22,897 bases of DNA from an uncultured Lachnospiraceae bacterium (lineage in GTDB: Bacteria; Bacillota; Clostridia; Lachnospirales; Lachnospiraceae): contig CACZPG010000181.1 of the NCBI GenBank assembly GCA_902782965.1, forward strand, positions 1-22,897, in the 5' to 3' direction. Positions 1 through 7,930 of the stretch are shown in pieces. Below the pieces are notes generated by a model. It was not told where the DNA came from. It ran no database searches and saw only the letters and a program-made list of their open reading frames with translations. Position 1 is the first letter of the stretch; every line of letters begins with the position of its first letter. A program made the position numbers and the translations under genes.

Positions 1-289
1 TAGCAATTACTCTTGCAGGAGCTGTTGCATCTTCCTTTGAAATTGCAACTGCTGTAGGTCCTTCAAGATCCTTTGCAAGATCAGCAAACTCAGTACCTTC
101 GATTGCAAGATTCACCATAGTGTTCTTGTATACCTTGTAAACTACACCAGCTTCTCTGGCAGCTCTACGAAGGTTTGTATCCTGCTCAACTGTGAGTCCA
201 AGATAATCAACAAGCACTACTGACTTAGCACCATCAAGATTGTCCTTGATTTCCTGTACTATTGGCTGTTTTTCTTCAATCTTTGCCAC
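1..289 (-). CDS. rplJ: 50S ribosomal protein L10, N-terminal part (runs off left edge)
   Basis: Translating the minus strand from a GTG at 289-287 gives about 96 codons of a typical L10 N-terminus: an opening AKIEEKQPIVQEIK, then VVLVDYLGLTV, LRRAAREAGVVYKVYKNTM and GPTAVAISKED motifs. L10 forms the base of the ribosomal stalk and binds 23S rRNA and L7/L12 dimers. The GTG start is chosen because a perfect AGGAGGT lies at 298-304, at normal spacing, and no in-frame ATG precedes the conserved start. The gene continues beyond position 1, where rplL would be expected. It has its own promoter and an L10-leader RNA directly upstream. Identification is secure; only the C-terminus is missing. Confidence 0.95.
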   Translation of the reverse strand, partial: MAKIEEKQPIVQEIKDNLDGAKSVVLVDYLGLTVEQDTNLRRAAREAGVVYKVYKNTMVNLAIEGTEFADLAKDLEGPTAVAISKEDATAPARVIA

Positions 290-506
290 TTGAATGTACC
301 TCCTTATAGATTAACGGCTGCACATATATCGGGAATCCCTTTGGATACCCATAAGAAAACCTCTGTATATGCACACGCATAGACAGAGGTATGAATTCGT
401 AAATAACATTATCAGTTGTTCAACTTAATAAGTACGATTCTTCCTCGGCAGGTAACTGAAAGTGTTACGTCATAAGACACCTGCTGTCTACGGCAGCTCA
501 TCGTGC
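290..506 (-). ncRNA. Ribosomal protein L10 leader RNA (autoregulatory 5' UTR of rplJ)
   Basis: The roughly 215-nt leader of rplJ carries the L10-leader signature on the minus strand: an outer stem between 500-506 and 432-438, enclosing GCTGCCGTAGACAGCAGGTG and the partner CAGTTACCTGCCGAGG. This matches the known family in which L10 (with L12) binds its own mRNA to repress rplJL. Downstream are two further hairpins. One at 359-390 has 13-nt arms with one mismatch and is followed by TTTTCTTAT, so it is a plausible attenuator. The other at 331-350 has arms GGGTATCC and GGATTCCC with one mismatch and sits just upstream of the ribosome binding site. The aptamer starts almost at the predicted +1. 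Confidence 0.85.
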
Positions 507-509
507 AAT

Positions 510-539
510 AAAATACCACACTCATATCCTCATTGTCAA
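510..539 (-). promoter_or_regulatory. SigA-type promoter of rplJ
   Basis: On the minus strand a perfect -35 TTGACA (539-534) is followed after 18 nt by TATTTT (515-510). Predicted initiation near 503 puts the L10-leader stem at the 5' end of the transcript. The -35 lies in a short inverted repeat (TTGTC, TCTT, GACAA), which may or may not matter. Confidence 0.75.
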
Positions 540-570
540 GAGACAACTTGAAAAATATTTAAACGGTATT

Positions 571-795
571 CTAATAAGTCCTTTTAAAATTTGCAACATC
601 CTCACGGAAATGCTTCAGAAGCTCTTCATAGCTTTCAGGGTTCTTCAGCTTTCCCGATTGTTTCTTCTCTTCCAGAAGCTTATCCAGTTTATTAATATTC
701 TCAATTGCATTGTCTTTATAGTTATTACTCAGATCAACTCTTATCTGATTGATCACCGCTTCCAGTTCCTTGTCCTTCTTACTGAATAACCCCAT
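571..795 (-). CDS. Small charged hypothetical protein (74 aa)
   Basis: A complete 74-residue reading frame with a strong AAGGAGATAATAT-ATG start region, 16 nt downstream of the hypF-like gene, so probably the last gene of that operon. It begins MGLFSKKDKELEAVINQIR and is rich in Lys, Glu and Asn with no Cys, no signal peptide and no membrane segment. Regular hydrophobic spacing suggests two or three amphipathic helices. I do not recognise a characterised family. The strong ribosome binding site and clean position support it as a real gene, but there is no evidence for a function. No strong terminator follows before the rplJ promoter. Confidence 0.7.
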   Translation of the reverse strand: MGLFSKKDKELEAVINQIRVDLSNNYKDNAIENINKLDKLLEEKKQSGKLKNPESYEELLKHFREDVANFKRTY

Positions 796-811
796 ATATT
801 ATCTCCTTATA

Positions 812-3391
812 TCATAAAGTCAGGCTGTAAATCTGACCGAGAGCCAGACCTCCGTCTCCGCAGGGAACCTTGTTATTTGTAAAAACTCTGTAGCCCAGTT
901 CTTCAAGAGCGCCCATTATAGTTCCGGCAAACAGTCTGTCATACATAGAACCGCCACTGAGTGCTATCTGATTGACATAGTCTGTTCCACAGATTCTGTC
1001 AGCCAGCTCGATTATAGCTTCTGACATCGCCATATGGAATTCATATGCAAGTCTTTCCCTTATAAGTTCTATATTACATTCAGGCTCATTAGTCAGTAGC
1101 AGATACTTATCCAGAATATCCGCAATAAGAAGAGTCTGATCCATACGATAGATTTCCTCTTCGGTATTCGGAGCAGTTACGCATACCCTGATAGGCTGTT
1201 CTGCCCTTATCGGACTGTCCTTATCATACTCAAGAGTAACTTCTCCTTTTTCAAGCCGTTCTCTGTATCTTTCAGCATACTGTTCCAGAAGAACCGTACA
1301 TTCTCCTTCATAAGTATTCCTTATCTTAATTCCCAGAAGAGCACATACCGCATCGAAAAGAAGTCCCATGGAAGATGCACGGTAGGTATTAATATTAGCC
1401 CTGAGGCAGGCACATATCACACCATAATCAGAACGACTTATCTTCACCCTTGCCATAGTCTTGTCCATGTTACTGGTACTTATAAGCTGTCTGTCTTCTA
1501 TTGATTTAAGATAACAGCAGAGTGTGGACAAAGCATCTCCTGTGCTTTCTTCTCTTCCAATCAGCTTAACCGGTGAAAGAGCCGCAACCTTCTTCATATA
1601 GAAATGCTTTCTGGGATCATCCTCTTCGCCATCTGAATACCTGTCTTCCTCTTTCGGTATATAACAGGAAAACATCTCACTGCCCCATACCGTCCCTTCT
1701 TCACTAAAGCCAAAATAGTCACAGGCCATTCCCAGGAATTTACCGCTTATACCATGCTCGGCTGCAACTGAAAGGATATGTGCCTTATGATGCTGAATAT
1801 ATTTTACATTCTCATCTCTTTCATTGGCATCAGCAGTAGAAATTGAATTCTGCTGTTCATCAGCAACATAAAGAACCGGTTGAATGTCCAGAAGTTCCTT
1901 TGCATGTTCTATTGCATCAGAACGTACTTTCCCTGAAGATTCATTCGTCATCATCCCGAGATGCTCCGACATATATACCGCATTATTTCTTGCAAGGGCA
2001 AAGCAGGACTTGAGATCTCCACCTGCTGCAAAGCTCTCCCCCGGCACCTCATTATTGATCATTACAGGTTCAGGAAGGTAGCCTCTTGAACGTCTGATGA
2101 ACTGACACAGGTCGCCGCGTTTCTCGCCACGGATATATTTTCCGGAAACCTGAATAACCGAATCCTCAAGTGGAGTTATTATCTCCAGATTATTGGTTAA
2201 CATAAAATCTATAATAACATTCGGTCCCGTTTCAGATTCATCCTCATCATCCCCATTATTCTCAATAAATCTAACTGAATTATTGATACCTCCCGGCATA
2301 ATGTTATCCATGAAATCATCCAGTCCTTCTGCGGACAGGTACTTCCTCATATTATCTTCATCAGTAATAACCGGTTCACCTCTTCTCTTTCCGCTGGCAA
2401 AGGCCAGTGGCCCAAGAGCATCCGTAAGAATTACATGAAGACCTGTAGCCGGAAGCATGACTCCGACATTCATATTATCCTTTCTGAGTTCTGAAGCAAA
2501 TCTCTCATCAAACTTATCCGGCTTAATTCTGAGGATAACTATGGGACGTGCATCAGAAGTAAGGAGACTTTCTTCCTTCTCAGATATCTCAAAGAATTCT
2601 TTTGCCGCTTCTATATCAGGAAACATTATTGCGAAGGGCATTGCTTCCCTGTGTTTAAACAATCTCATTTTTCTTATGGCATTATTATTATCCGGTCTGA
2701 AAACAAATCTGAAGGTTCCACAATCTTTAACTGCTCCAACCTTTCCACTCTTGATCAGTTCAATTGTTTTATCAACTATCGCATCCTGTGAAAGTCCATA
2801 CATCGCAGACAATCGGTTTACATAAAGTTTGAGCTGTGGTCCGCAGTCTTTACAGCCAATGAGCTGATCACATCTTCTGCTGCTTCCTTTCTCATGATAG
2901 TCCTGCTCACAGTCAGGACAAAGCCTCATATTCTTCAGGCCGGTGTTCTTTCTGTCATAAGGAGCACGAAGCATTACTGAGTATCGTGGGCCACATTTAT
3001 TACAGCTGATAAATGAATATCTGTATCTTCTGCTCTCCGGATTTCTAAGTTCATTCACACAGTCCTGACATATGCCTATATCAGCAGGAAGATATCTGAT
3101 TCCATCACTCATTTCATCACTATCAATTATCTGAAAGGTCTCAGCCGTAAGACTCTTCTTAAGAGGCTTAACAATAATATTGTCAACCCGTCCTCCTTTT
3201 GGACAATTATATCTCAGATGATAGGTAAGGCCTCCTATTTCGTCCGATTCTGCAACGATATGAATCTTCACCGAAGAACCTGAATTTCTTACAGCACCTT
3301 TAAGATTATGTTCTTCAGCATATTCCGCTACGAAGGGTACATAACCTATCCCCTGAACCTTTCCCAATACCGTTATTTCATAACTATTCAT
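812..3391 (-). CDS. hypF: Divergent HypF-like carbamoyltransferase (859 aa)
   Basis: HypF turns carbamoyl phosphate into a thiocarbamate on HypE during NiFe-hydrogenase cyanide-ligand synthesis. All four HypF modules are present in order: acylphosphatase (about 1-95), zinc fingers (C108/C111/C130/C133 and C158/C161/C180/C183), YrdC-like (about 200-385) and Kae1-like (about 450-859, with QHHKAH at 532-537 and a closing LSGG and GDGGLALGQ). Full length is slightly above the usual 750-800. Several signature residues are changed: the acylphosphatase Arg of VQGVGFRPF is Val18, the YrdC TSAN stretch reads FASG, and the Kae1 DGTGYG reads DYFGFS. No other hyp or hydrogenase gene is in the window. It sits 3 nt after an SGNH-protein gene. 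Family membership is firm, but the classical hydrogenase-maturation role is doubtful and a different acceptor or loss of activity is possible. Confidence 0.8.
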   Translation of the reverse strand: MNSYEITVLGKVQGIGYVPFVAEYAEEHNLKGAVRNSGSSVKIHIVAESDEIGGLTYHLRYNCPKGGRVDNIIVKPLKKSLTAETFQIIDSDEMSDGIRYLPADIGICQDCVNELRNPESRRYRYSFISCNKCGPRYSVMLRAPYDRKNTGLKNMRLCPDCEQDYHEKGSSRRCDQLIGCKDCGPQLKLYVNRLSAMYGLSQDAIVDKTIELIKSGKVGAVKDCGTFRFVFRPDNNNAIRKMRLFKHREAMPFAIMFPDIEAAKEFFEISEKEESLLTSDARPIVILRIKPDKFDERFASELRKDNMNVGVMLPATGLHVILTDALGPLAFASGKRRGEPVITDEDNMRKYLSAEGLDDFMDNIMPGGINNSVRFIENNGDDEDESETGPNVIIDFMLTNNLEIITPLEDSVIQVSGKYIRGEKRGDLCQFIRRSRGYLPEPVMINNEVPGESFAAGGDLKSCFALARNNAVYMSEHLGMMTNESSGKVRSDAIEHAKELLDIQPVLYVADEQQNSISTADANERDENVKYIQHHKAHILSVAAEHGISGKFLGMACDYFGFSEEGTVWGSEMFSCYIPKEEDRYSDGEEDDPRKHFYMKKVAALSPVKLIGREESTGDALSTLCCYLKSIEDRQLISTSNMDKTMARVKISRSDYGVICACLRANINTYRASSMGLLFDAVCALLGIKIRNTYEGECTVLLEQYAERYRERLEKGEVTLEYDKDSPIRAEQPIRVCVTAPNTEEEIYRMDQTLLIADILDKYLLLTNEPECNIELIRERLAYEFHMAMSEAIIELADRICGTDYVNQIALSGGSMYDRLFAGTIMGALEELGYRVFTNNKVPCGDGGLALGQIYSLTL

Positions 3392-3394
3392 ATG

Positions 3395-4738
3395 CTAATC
3401 CCCATTCGTTTTTTTTGACTCTCTTACTGTTATTAATTTATCCTTTTTATCTGTTTCCTCTATTATTTTCTTCCTGGCATATTCCTTTAAGGTATCTGAA
3501 TAAACCTTATAACCGGCGTTTGTAATATGGCAATAAGCATCACTGCAGTATTCCCCTTTCAGTTTCCCCGAACTGTCAAGCATTGGTGTGAATACATCTA
3601 TGAATTCCACCCTGTCAGTCTTTTTTGCAAAGCTTTTCAATGCCTTATTGATTTTCTTCATATTGCCATTATTCAAGGCACCGCTCGGCTTATACATAGG
3701 TGTCGGAGATACTATATACACAGTGGTCTTCTTATTCTGTTTTATAAGTTCCTTAATAAGCTTCTCATAATTTGTAACGAACTTATCCGGACCGAAAACC
3801 CCTATATCATTCAATCCATAATTAATAAATACTTTACGTGTCCCAAGCGCAGTTATATGATCCTTTAGTCGTGCTTTTCTTCCATTAACTGTAGGATGAA
3901 GACTTCCCGGTCCCACAGGCCGCATATCATTATATACTCCGTAACAGCCTACAGATATATGTCGGGCATTCCCCAGAAATCCATTGTACCGCGTACGACA
4001 GTACATCTGGAAGCCTACTCCCACCGAATGACCTGCCATTACCGAACCTCTGAACCACTTGTCCTCCATCGCGTTAGTTACCTTCATTACAGGTTTCTCA
4101 GCAACCCGAAGCTTAAGTGATATTTCTGCTTTTCTTCCGGCAGCCTCCGAAGACGCTGTGAGCCAGGTCTTGCCTTTCTTTAAAGCCTTTAAAGCATTTC
4201 CTGCCGAAGCTGCAACCTTCCTGTCCGAAGAATTCAGGCGGCATACTGCACCTGCATAATTCGACGAAGCACTGATGCTTTCCTTCTCTCCACGATACAT
4301 GAGAAGATTCTTTCGGGTTCTGTAGGAACACTTAACAACCTTAAGCTTTATTATTACTGTTTTGACAGTACTTCCATCACTACCCGTAATAGTAATTCTT
4401 GTCTTACCACACTTCAGAGCTTTTATCACTCCGGATTTGTTAACTGTAGCAACTCTGGTATTGGAACTTTCAGCAGTTATCTGATCTGTCTGTGGCATAC
4501 CTTTGAGCTCCAGGGTAACCTTGTCACCCTTATAGAGTGTAGCTCCCAGTTCCATAGAAATATCAATAGGAGGCACCACCGATTCGGTAGATGCCTCCGC
4601 AGAACTTTCTGTTACCGCACCTGAAGCCGCAGGCTCCTCAGCATAAACCTCGGATTCCTGCAGACAACAAAATGTAAATAACATCAATATAAAAATCCCC
4701 AGAATTATGTAACTCCTCTTAATGCTGACCCCGTTCAT
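3395..4738 (-). CDS. Secreted Ig-like (Big_2) and SGNH/GDSL-type hydrolase protein (447 aa)
   Basis: An N-terminal hydrophobic segment (about 9-25) suggests export or membrane anchoring, followed by a Ser/Thr/Ala/Glu-rich linker (about 33-58). Residues about 60-135 form a Big_2-type Ig-like domain (TRVATVNKSGVIKALKCGKT), with a second, weaker copy at about 136-213. Residues about 230-425 resemble an SGNH hydrolase: nucleophile block GHS (Ser238), GLND at 308-311, and a C-terminal Asp400/His404. Block I normally reads GDS, and the catalytic Asp and His are usually two residues apart, so both positions are atypical. SGNH enzymes typically remove acyl groups from sugars or lipids outside the cell. 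The start ATG directly follows the TAA of the upstream gene, indicating tight co-expression. The esterase substrate is unknown. Confidence 0.75.
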   Translation of the reverse strand: MNGVSIKRSYIILGIFILMLFTFCCLQESEVYAEEPAASGAVTESSAEASTESVVPPIDISMELGATLYKGDKVTLELKGMPQTDQITAESSNTRVATVNKSGVIKALKCGKTRITITGSDGSTVKTVIIKLKVVKCSYRTRKNLLMYRGEKESISASSNYAGAVCRLNSSDRKVAASAGNALKALKKGKTWLTASSEAAGRKAEISLKLRVAEKPVMKVTNAMEDKWFRGSVMAGHSVGVGFQMYCRTRYNGFLGNARHISVGCYGVYNDMRPVGPGSLHPTVNGRKARLKDHITALGTRKVFINYGLNDIGVFGPDKFVTNYEKLIKELIKQNKKTTVYIVSPTPMYKPSGALNNGNMKKINKALKSFAKKTDRVEFIDVFTPMLDSSGKLKGEYCSDAYCHITNAGYKVYSDTLKEYARKKIIEETDKKDKLITVRESKKTNGD

Positions 4739-5938
4739 TTATTCTTCCTTCTCAGATTCATTTAGTCCGGTCTGAGGCTGCGATTCCTCCTGCCCTGCCT
4801 CGAGCAGTTTCTCATAATTCCTTTCTTTTCTATCCTCTATCGCAGTATCAACTTTATCCTTCAGAAGTATAAACGGTTTAGCTGCCACCCCTCTCCTGTT
4901 AAACAGCCATATAAATCCACAGACCAATGTTATCATCGGAATAATCAGAAGACCTAAGATAACCTTCAGAGTCCTTATCCCCTTAGCCTCCTCATAGCGG
5001 GCTATATTCTCCCAATAAGGATAGACAATATCGTTCGTCTTCATGTTGATATACTTCTGATTCTTAAACCGGTTATATAAAGATGATACATCATATCTGC
5101 CTGTATTTTCAACTATTTCTATTCCTCCGAAGTCAAGAAATGATCTTTTCTTATCTTTCTCCTCATCGCTTTCAAATGTAATCCCCACTGCCTCAGCAAC
5201 AGTATTAAGTCCATAATTTCTGATACTGTTTGGAACTACCGCCTCATAGCAGCTGGCAAGAACATTTTCCGCCTCATTCTCTTTGTTGTTATTTAAAGCA
5301 TTTATGGGAACATAAACTGAATTTCTGTTACCATAGGCCTGGAGAGAAACAGCTGCATCATCCACCCTTACTACCCCAGTAACTGTAAATATCCTTTCGC
5401 CTATCCAAACCTTCATTCCGGCTATGTTATTTCCGCCAAAAAGATTCCAGGCCGTATATTCATCCAGAAGAATCTGATTCACATCCGGACTCTCAAGATC
5501 CGGATAGCTTCCTGAGGCCAGAGGAATAGGATGAATCAGAAAGAAGTCTCCACCTACAGCATATACATTTACCTCAAGAGTAGTACCATCTTTTCTGACA
5601 TTTCTGACTGTCTGTCCGGAGTAACCGTCGATCCACACCCTGGTATCCGACTTATCCTTCAGAAAAGAATCCTCATAAAGCTTCTTATTGATCTTGGTTC
5701 TGACAGATTTAATATCGTTCTCCGTAATAGAGCTGTCCTTATTATAGAAAACCGATATTTCACTGTAAGGAATGTCACCTGCTCCCCATCTTTCTCCCGC
5801 ATACTGTGAATACAGAAGCTTTGCATGAGAAGTACGGATTCCATTAATAAGCAGTACTATAGCTATCAGTATAATGCTGATTATTATTGCCATAAGCAGA
5901 AGTCTATTTGAAGTTTTCCGGTTCTTTATTCTGTCCAT
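4739..5938 (-). CDS. MacB-type extracytoplasmic core membrane protein, two-TM form, no ATPase (399 aa)
   Basis: One membrane segment spans about 11-33, an extracytoplasmic region runs about 35-320, a second membrane segment spans about 322-346, and a charged cytoplasmic tail ends in Glu-rich sequence. The region around 155-191 (ILLDEYTAWNLFGG, then GMKVWIGERIFTVTGVVRV) fits the MacB/FtsX periplasmic core domain pattern. Typical MacB/FtsX permeases have four membrane segments and work with an ABC ATPase; here the last two segments and any ATPase domain are missing, with no sign of frameshift. The gene lies 25 nt after the HlyD-type adaptor gene and its TAA abuts the next ATG. I infer an envelope partner of the adaptor rather than a self-sufficient transporter. 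Confidence 0.7.
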   Translation of the reverse strand: MDRIKNRKTSNRLLLMAIIISIILIAIVLLINGIRTSHAKLLYSQYAGERWGAGDIPYSEISVFYNKDSSITENDIKSVRTKINKKLYEDSFLKDKSDTRVWIDGYSGQTVRNVRKDGTTLEVNVYAVGGDFFLIHPIPLASGSYPDLESPDVNQILLDEYTAWNLFGGNNIAGMKVWIGERIFTVTGVVRVDDAAVSLQAYGNRNSVYVPINALNNNKENEAENVLASCYEAVVPNSIRNYGLNTVAEAVGITFESDEEKDKKRSFLDFGGIEIVENTGRYDVSSLYNRFKNQKYINMKTNDIVYPYWENIARYEEAKGIRTLKVILGLLIIPMITLVCGFIWLFNRRGVAAKPFILLKDKVDTAIEDRKERNYEKLLEAGQEESQPQTGLNESEKEE

Positions 5939-5963
5939 ATTTCTACCAAATATTTTCTATACA

Positions 5964-7850
5964 TCAATCACTCATTAGTCTTACCTGCTGTCCATTATCA
6001 AGAGGTTTGGACGCATTTGTCACAACATTATCATACTGCGCTATCTCACCGGTTATAGCTGTATTGGCAGTATCCTTAGCAGCTATTTCCACCTTGGTCT
6101 TCTTTATGATATACCTGTTTCCGAGAGGGGTAGCCTTAACCTTGATTACAAGAACGAAATTTCCGTCAGAATCTTCCTTCACTGCACTGTTAGGAACTAC
6201 CGTATCATATTTTCCACCCTTCTCACCAACTGCAAACTGAAGAGTTTCTCCCGGCTGAACATTTCCATTCACCTTGAATTTGACAATACTCTGCTGATTA
6301 GGATCAGACGGATCTGCCTTGATACTTTTAATCTCACTGGTAATATCACTATCCCAGATATTTTCGATAGCCGCCTCATTTCCTACCTTCAGAAGTCTGG
6401 ACTGTGACTTAGGAACGGAACATGATACCTCATAGCCGCTCTTTTCAAGCTGAATAGTTGCTACAGGTGTATCAGCATTAAGTGTATCTCCCGACTTAAC
6501 AGACAGACCGGATATGGTACCATCCTCTGAAGCCTTTAACTCCTTAAAGTCATCATTTTCCTTGAGCTTCTCTATTTTCTCTTTCTGCTTCTCTATCTCA
6601 CGTTCAGACTCTGCTCTGTCATATGCATCAGTCTGAGCAGTGATACTATCCTGTTCTTTCTTATCATCTAAAGCTTCTATAGCTTTTTCCAGTGCCTTTC
6701 TCTTCTCTTTTACGTTTTCGGCAGCGGCCTCATTTGTAAGGACCTCTCCCATATCCGTTACATCCTTCTCAGCCTTTGTAACGGCATTATTCAGTCTTTC
6801 AAGCTCAGTAGCAGCCTTCTTATAATCCTTATTTACATCAACTGATGGATTAAGTTTATCCAGAGTAGCCTGATCTTTCTTAAGCTGTGCATCAGCTGCT
6901 GCTATCTTAGCTTCCGAATTTGCTATCTCAGTCTTTTTATCTTCAACATTTCTCTGGTACTCTTTTTCACTCGGGAGTGCCGGTTCTTCCACAGGTTCCG
7001 GAGCAATCGGTTCTATAGTTGAAAGTCCGGCTTCATAATCACTAACCTTCTGTAAATATTCATTATATTTAGTCTTATAATCATTATATGTTCCAATGCT
7101 GGCATCATATTTAGCCTTGGAATCATTATAATCTTCTGTAAGTCTTGTAAGTTCTTTCTTGAGCTGAGCCAGAGTAGCCTGCTCCTCCTTCAGAGCTGCT
7201 TTATCACTTTCAACAGCAGTTTTCACAGTTTCATAATCACCGGCCTCTGAATATCCATCAACCTTTGCCTTAAGTTTATCAACCTTCTCCTGCTGCTTAT
7301 CTGCTTTAGCCTTGGCTGTCTTGTAGGTTTCCTTAAGCTTGTCCAGCTTCTTATTCTCTTTGGAAGCCTTCTCCTGATCCTCTATAGCCTTCTCAAGAGC
7401 TTCCCTTGCTTCAGCTATTGCTTCATTATCTTCTTCATAATCCGGAGCCAGCTTAAGGAGAGATTTTGCATAATTATTCTCAAGAGTCTCAAGAGCATCC
7501 TCAGCCTCTGCAAGATCTGTATTCTCGCCATCCTCGAAGGACATGATCACATCACCCTTCTTAACTTTATCTCCGTTCTCTACAAGAACCTCTTTAACCT
7601 TTCTGCTTCCGGAAACAGCAAGTTCAACATCCTGGCTTATTTCCACCGCACCCTGACATCTTACCTTCTGAGAAACAGAACCACCATATACGGTAACCGA
7701 TTCCACCTCCGGAAGTGTTCTGTTCATTATGGTATTTGAGAAAAATGTCAGTAGTAAAAGAACTACAAAGAATATGATGGCAAATCTTTTCACCAATATC
7801 TTTCTGAAGGATTTTTTCTCACTATTTTCGATGTTGTTAAATTCGTTCAT
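5964..7850 (-). CDS. HlyD-type membrane-fusion (adaptor) protein with very long coiled-coil hairpin (628 aa)
   Basis: Layout numbered from the chosen start: membrane anchor about 20-40, half of a lipoyl-like domain (about 55-105, with ENGDKVKKGDVI), a first helical arm about 110-275, a Pro-rich turn (about 278-293), a second helical arm about 295-438, the other lipoyl half (EDGTISGLSVKSGDTL), then beta-barrel and C-terminal domains. This is the HlyD/MacA architecture, but the arms are far longer than in MacA. I chose the ATG at 7850 because GGAG lies just before it; an in-frame ATG at 7862 has no such site. The adaptor would link an inner-membrane partner to the wall or exterior; the following MacB-like gene is the obvious candidate partner. 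Confidence 0.85.
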   Translation of the reverse strand: MNEFNNIENSEKKSFRKILVKRFAIIFFVVLLLLTFFSNTIMNRTLPEVESVTVYGGSVSQKVRCQGAVEISQDVELAVSGSRKVKEVLVENGDKVKKGDVIMSFEDGENTDLAEAEDALETLENNYAKSLLKLAPDYEEDNEAIAEAREALEKAIEDQEKASKENKKLDKLKETYKTAKAKADKQQEKVDKLKAKVDGYSEAGDYETVKTAVESDKAALKEEQATLAQLKKELTRLTEDYNDSKAKYDASIGTYNDYKTKYNEYLQKVSDYEAGLSTIEPIAPEPVEEPALPSEKEYQRNVEDKKTEIANSEAKIAAADAQLKKDQATLDKLNPSVDVNKDYKKAATELERLNNAVTKAEKDVTDMGEVLTNEAAAENVKEKRKALEKAIEALDDKKEQDSITAQTDAYDRAESEREIEKQKEKIEKLKENDDFKELKASEDGTISGLSVKSGDTLNADTPVATIQLEKSGYEVSCSVPKSQSRLLKVGNEAAIENIWDSDITSEIKSIKADPSDPNQQSIVKFKVNGNVQPGETLQFAVGEKGGKYDTVVPNSAVKEDSDGNFVLVIKVKATPLGNRYIIKKTKVEIAAKDTANTAITGEIAQYDNVVTNASKPLDNGQQVRLMSD

Positions 7851-7874
7851 ATTATTCTCCATATATAATAAATG

Positions 7875-7929
7875 TCGAGGAAAGTTTGCTCAGCGAGCAT
7901 TCCCTGCGAGTCGAGCAAATCTTCTCCGA
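7875..7929 (-). repeat. Intercistronic inverted repeat between permease and HlyD genes
   Basis: In the 80-nt gap between the second permease gene and the HlyD gene, TTTGCTC (7885-7891) and GAGCAAA (7913-7919) form a perfect 7-bp stem. The outer parts (7875-7884 and 7920-7929) extend the pairing imperfectly. There is no U-tract, so it does not look like an intrinsic terminator. An mRNA processing or stability element separating importer and adaptor halves of the operon is possible. Confidence 0.45.
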
Positions 7930-7930
7930 G

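Noticed and set aside
359..390. A terminator for the 74-aa gene and the long operon
   Set aside because: It lies downstream of the rplJ promoter within the L10 leader, so it belongs to rplJ control rather than to the upstream operon's end.
2193..2825. Plus-strand frames opposite the hypF-like gene
   Set aside because: Hydrophobic/Ser-rich antisense translations without start signals; the minus-strand frame carries clear domain motifs.
812..3391. A NiFe-hydrogenase maturation locus
   Set aside because: Only the HypF relative is present; no hypA, B, C, D or E and no hydrogenase subunit occurs in the window, and several HypF signature residues are changed.
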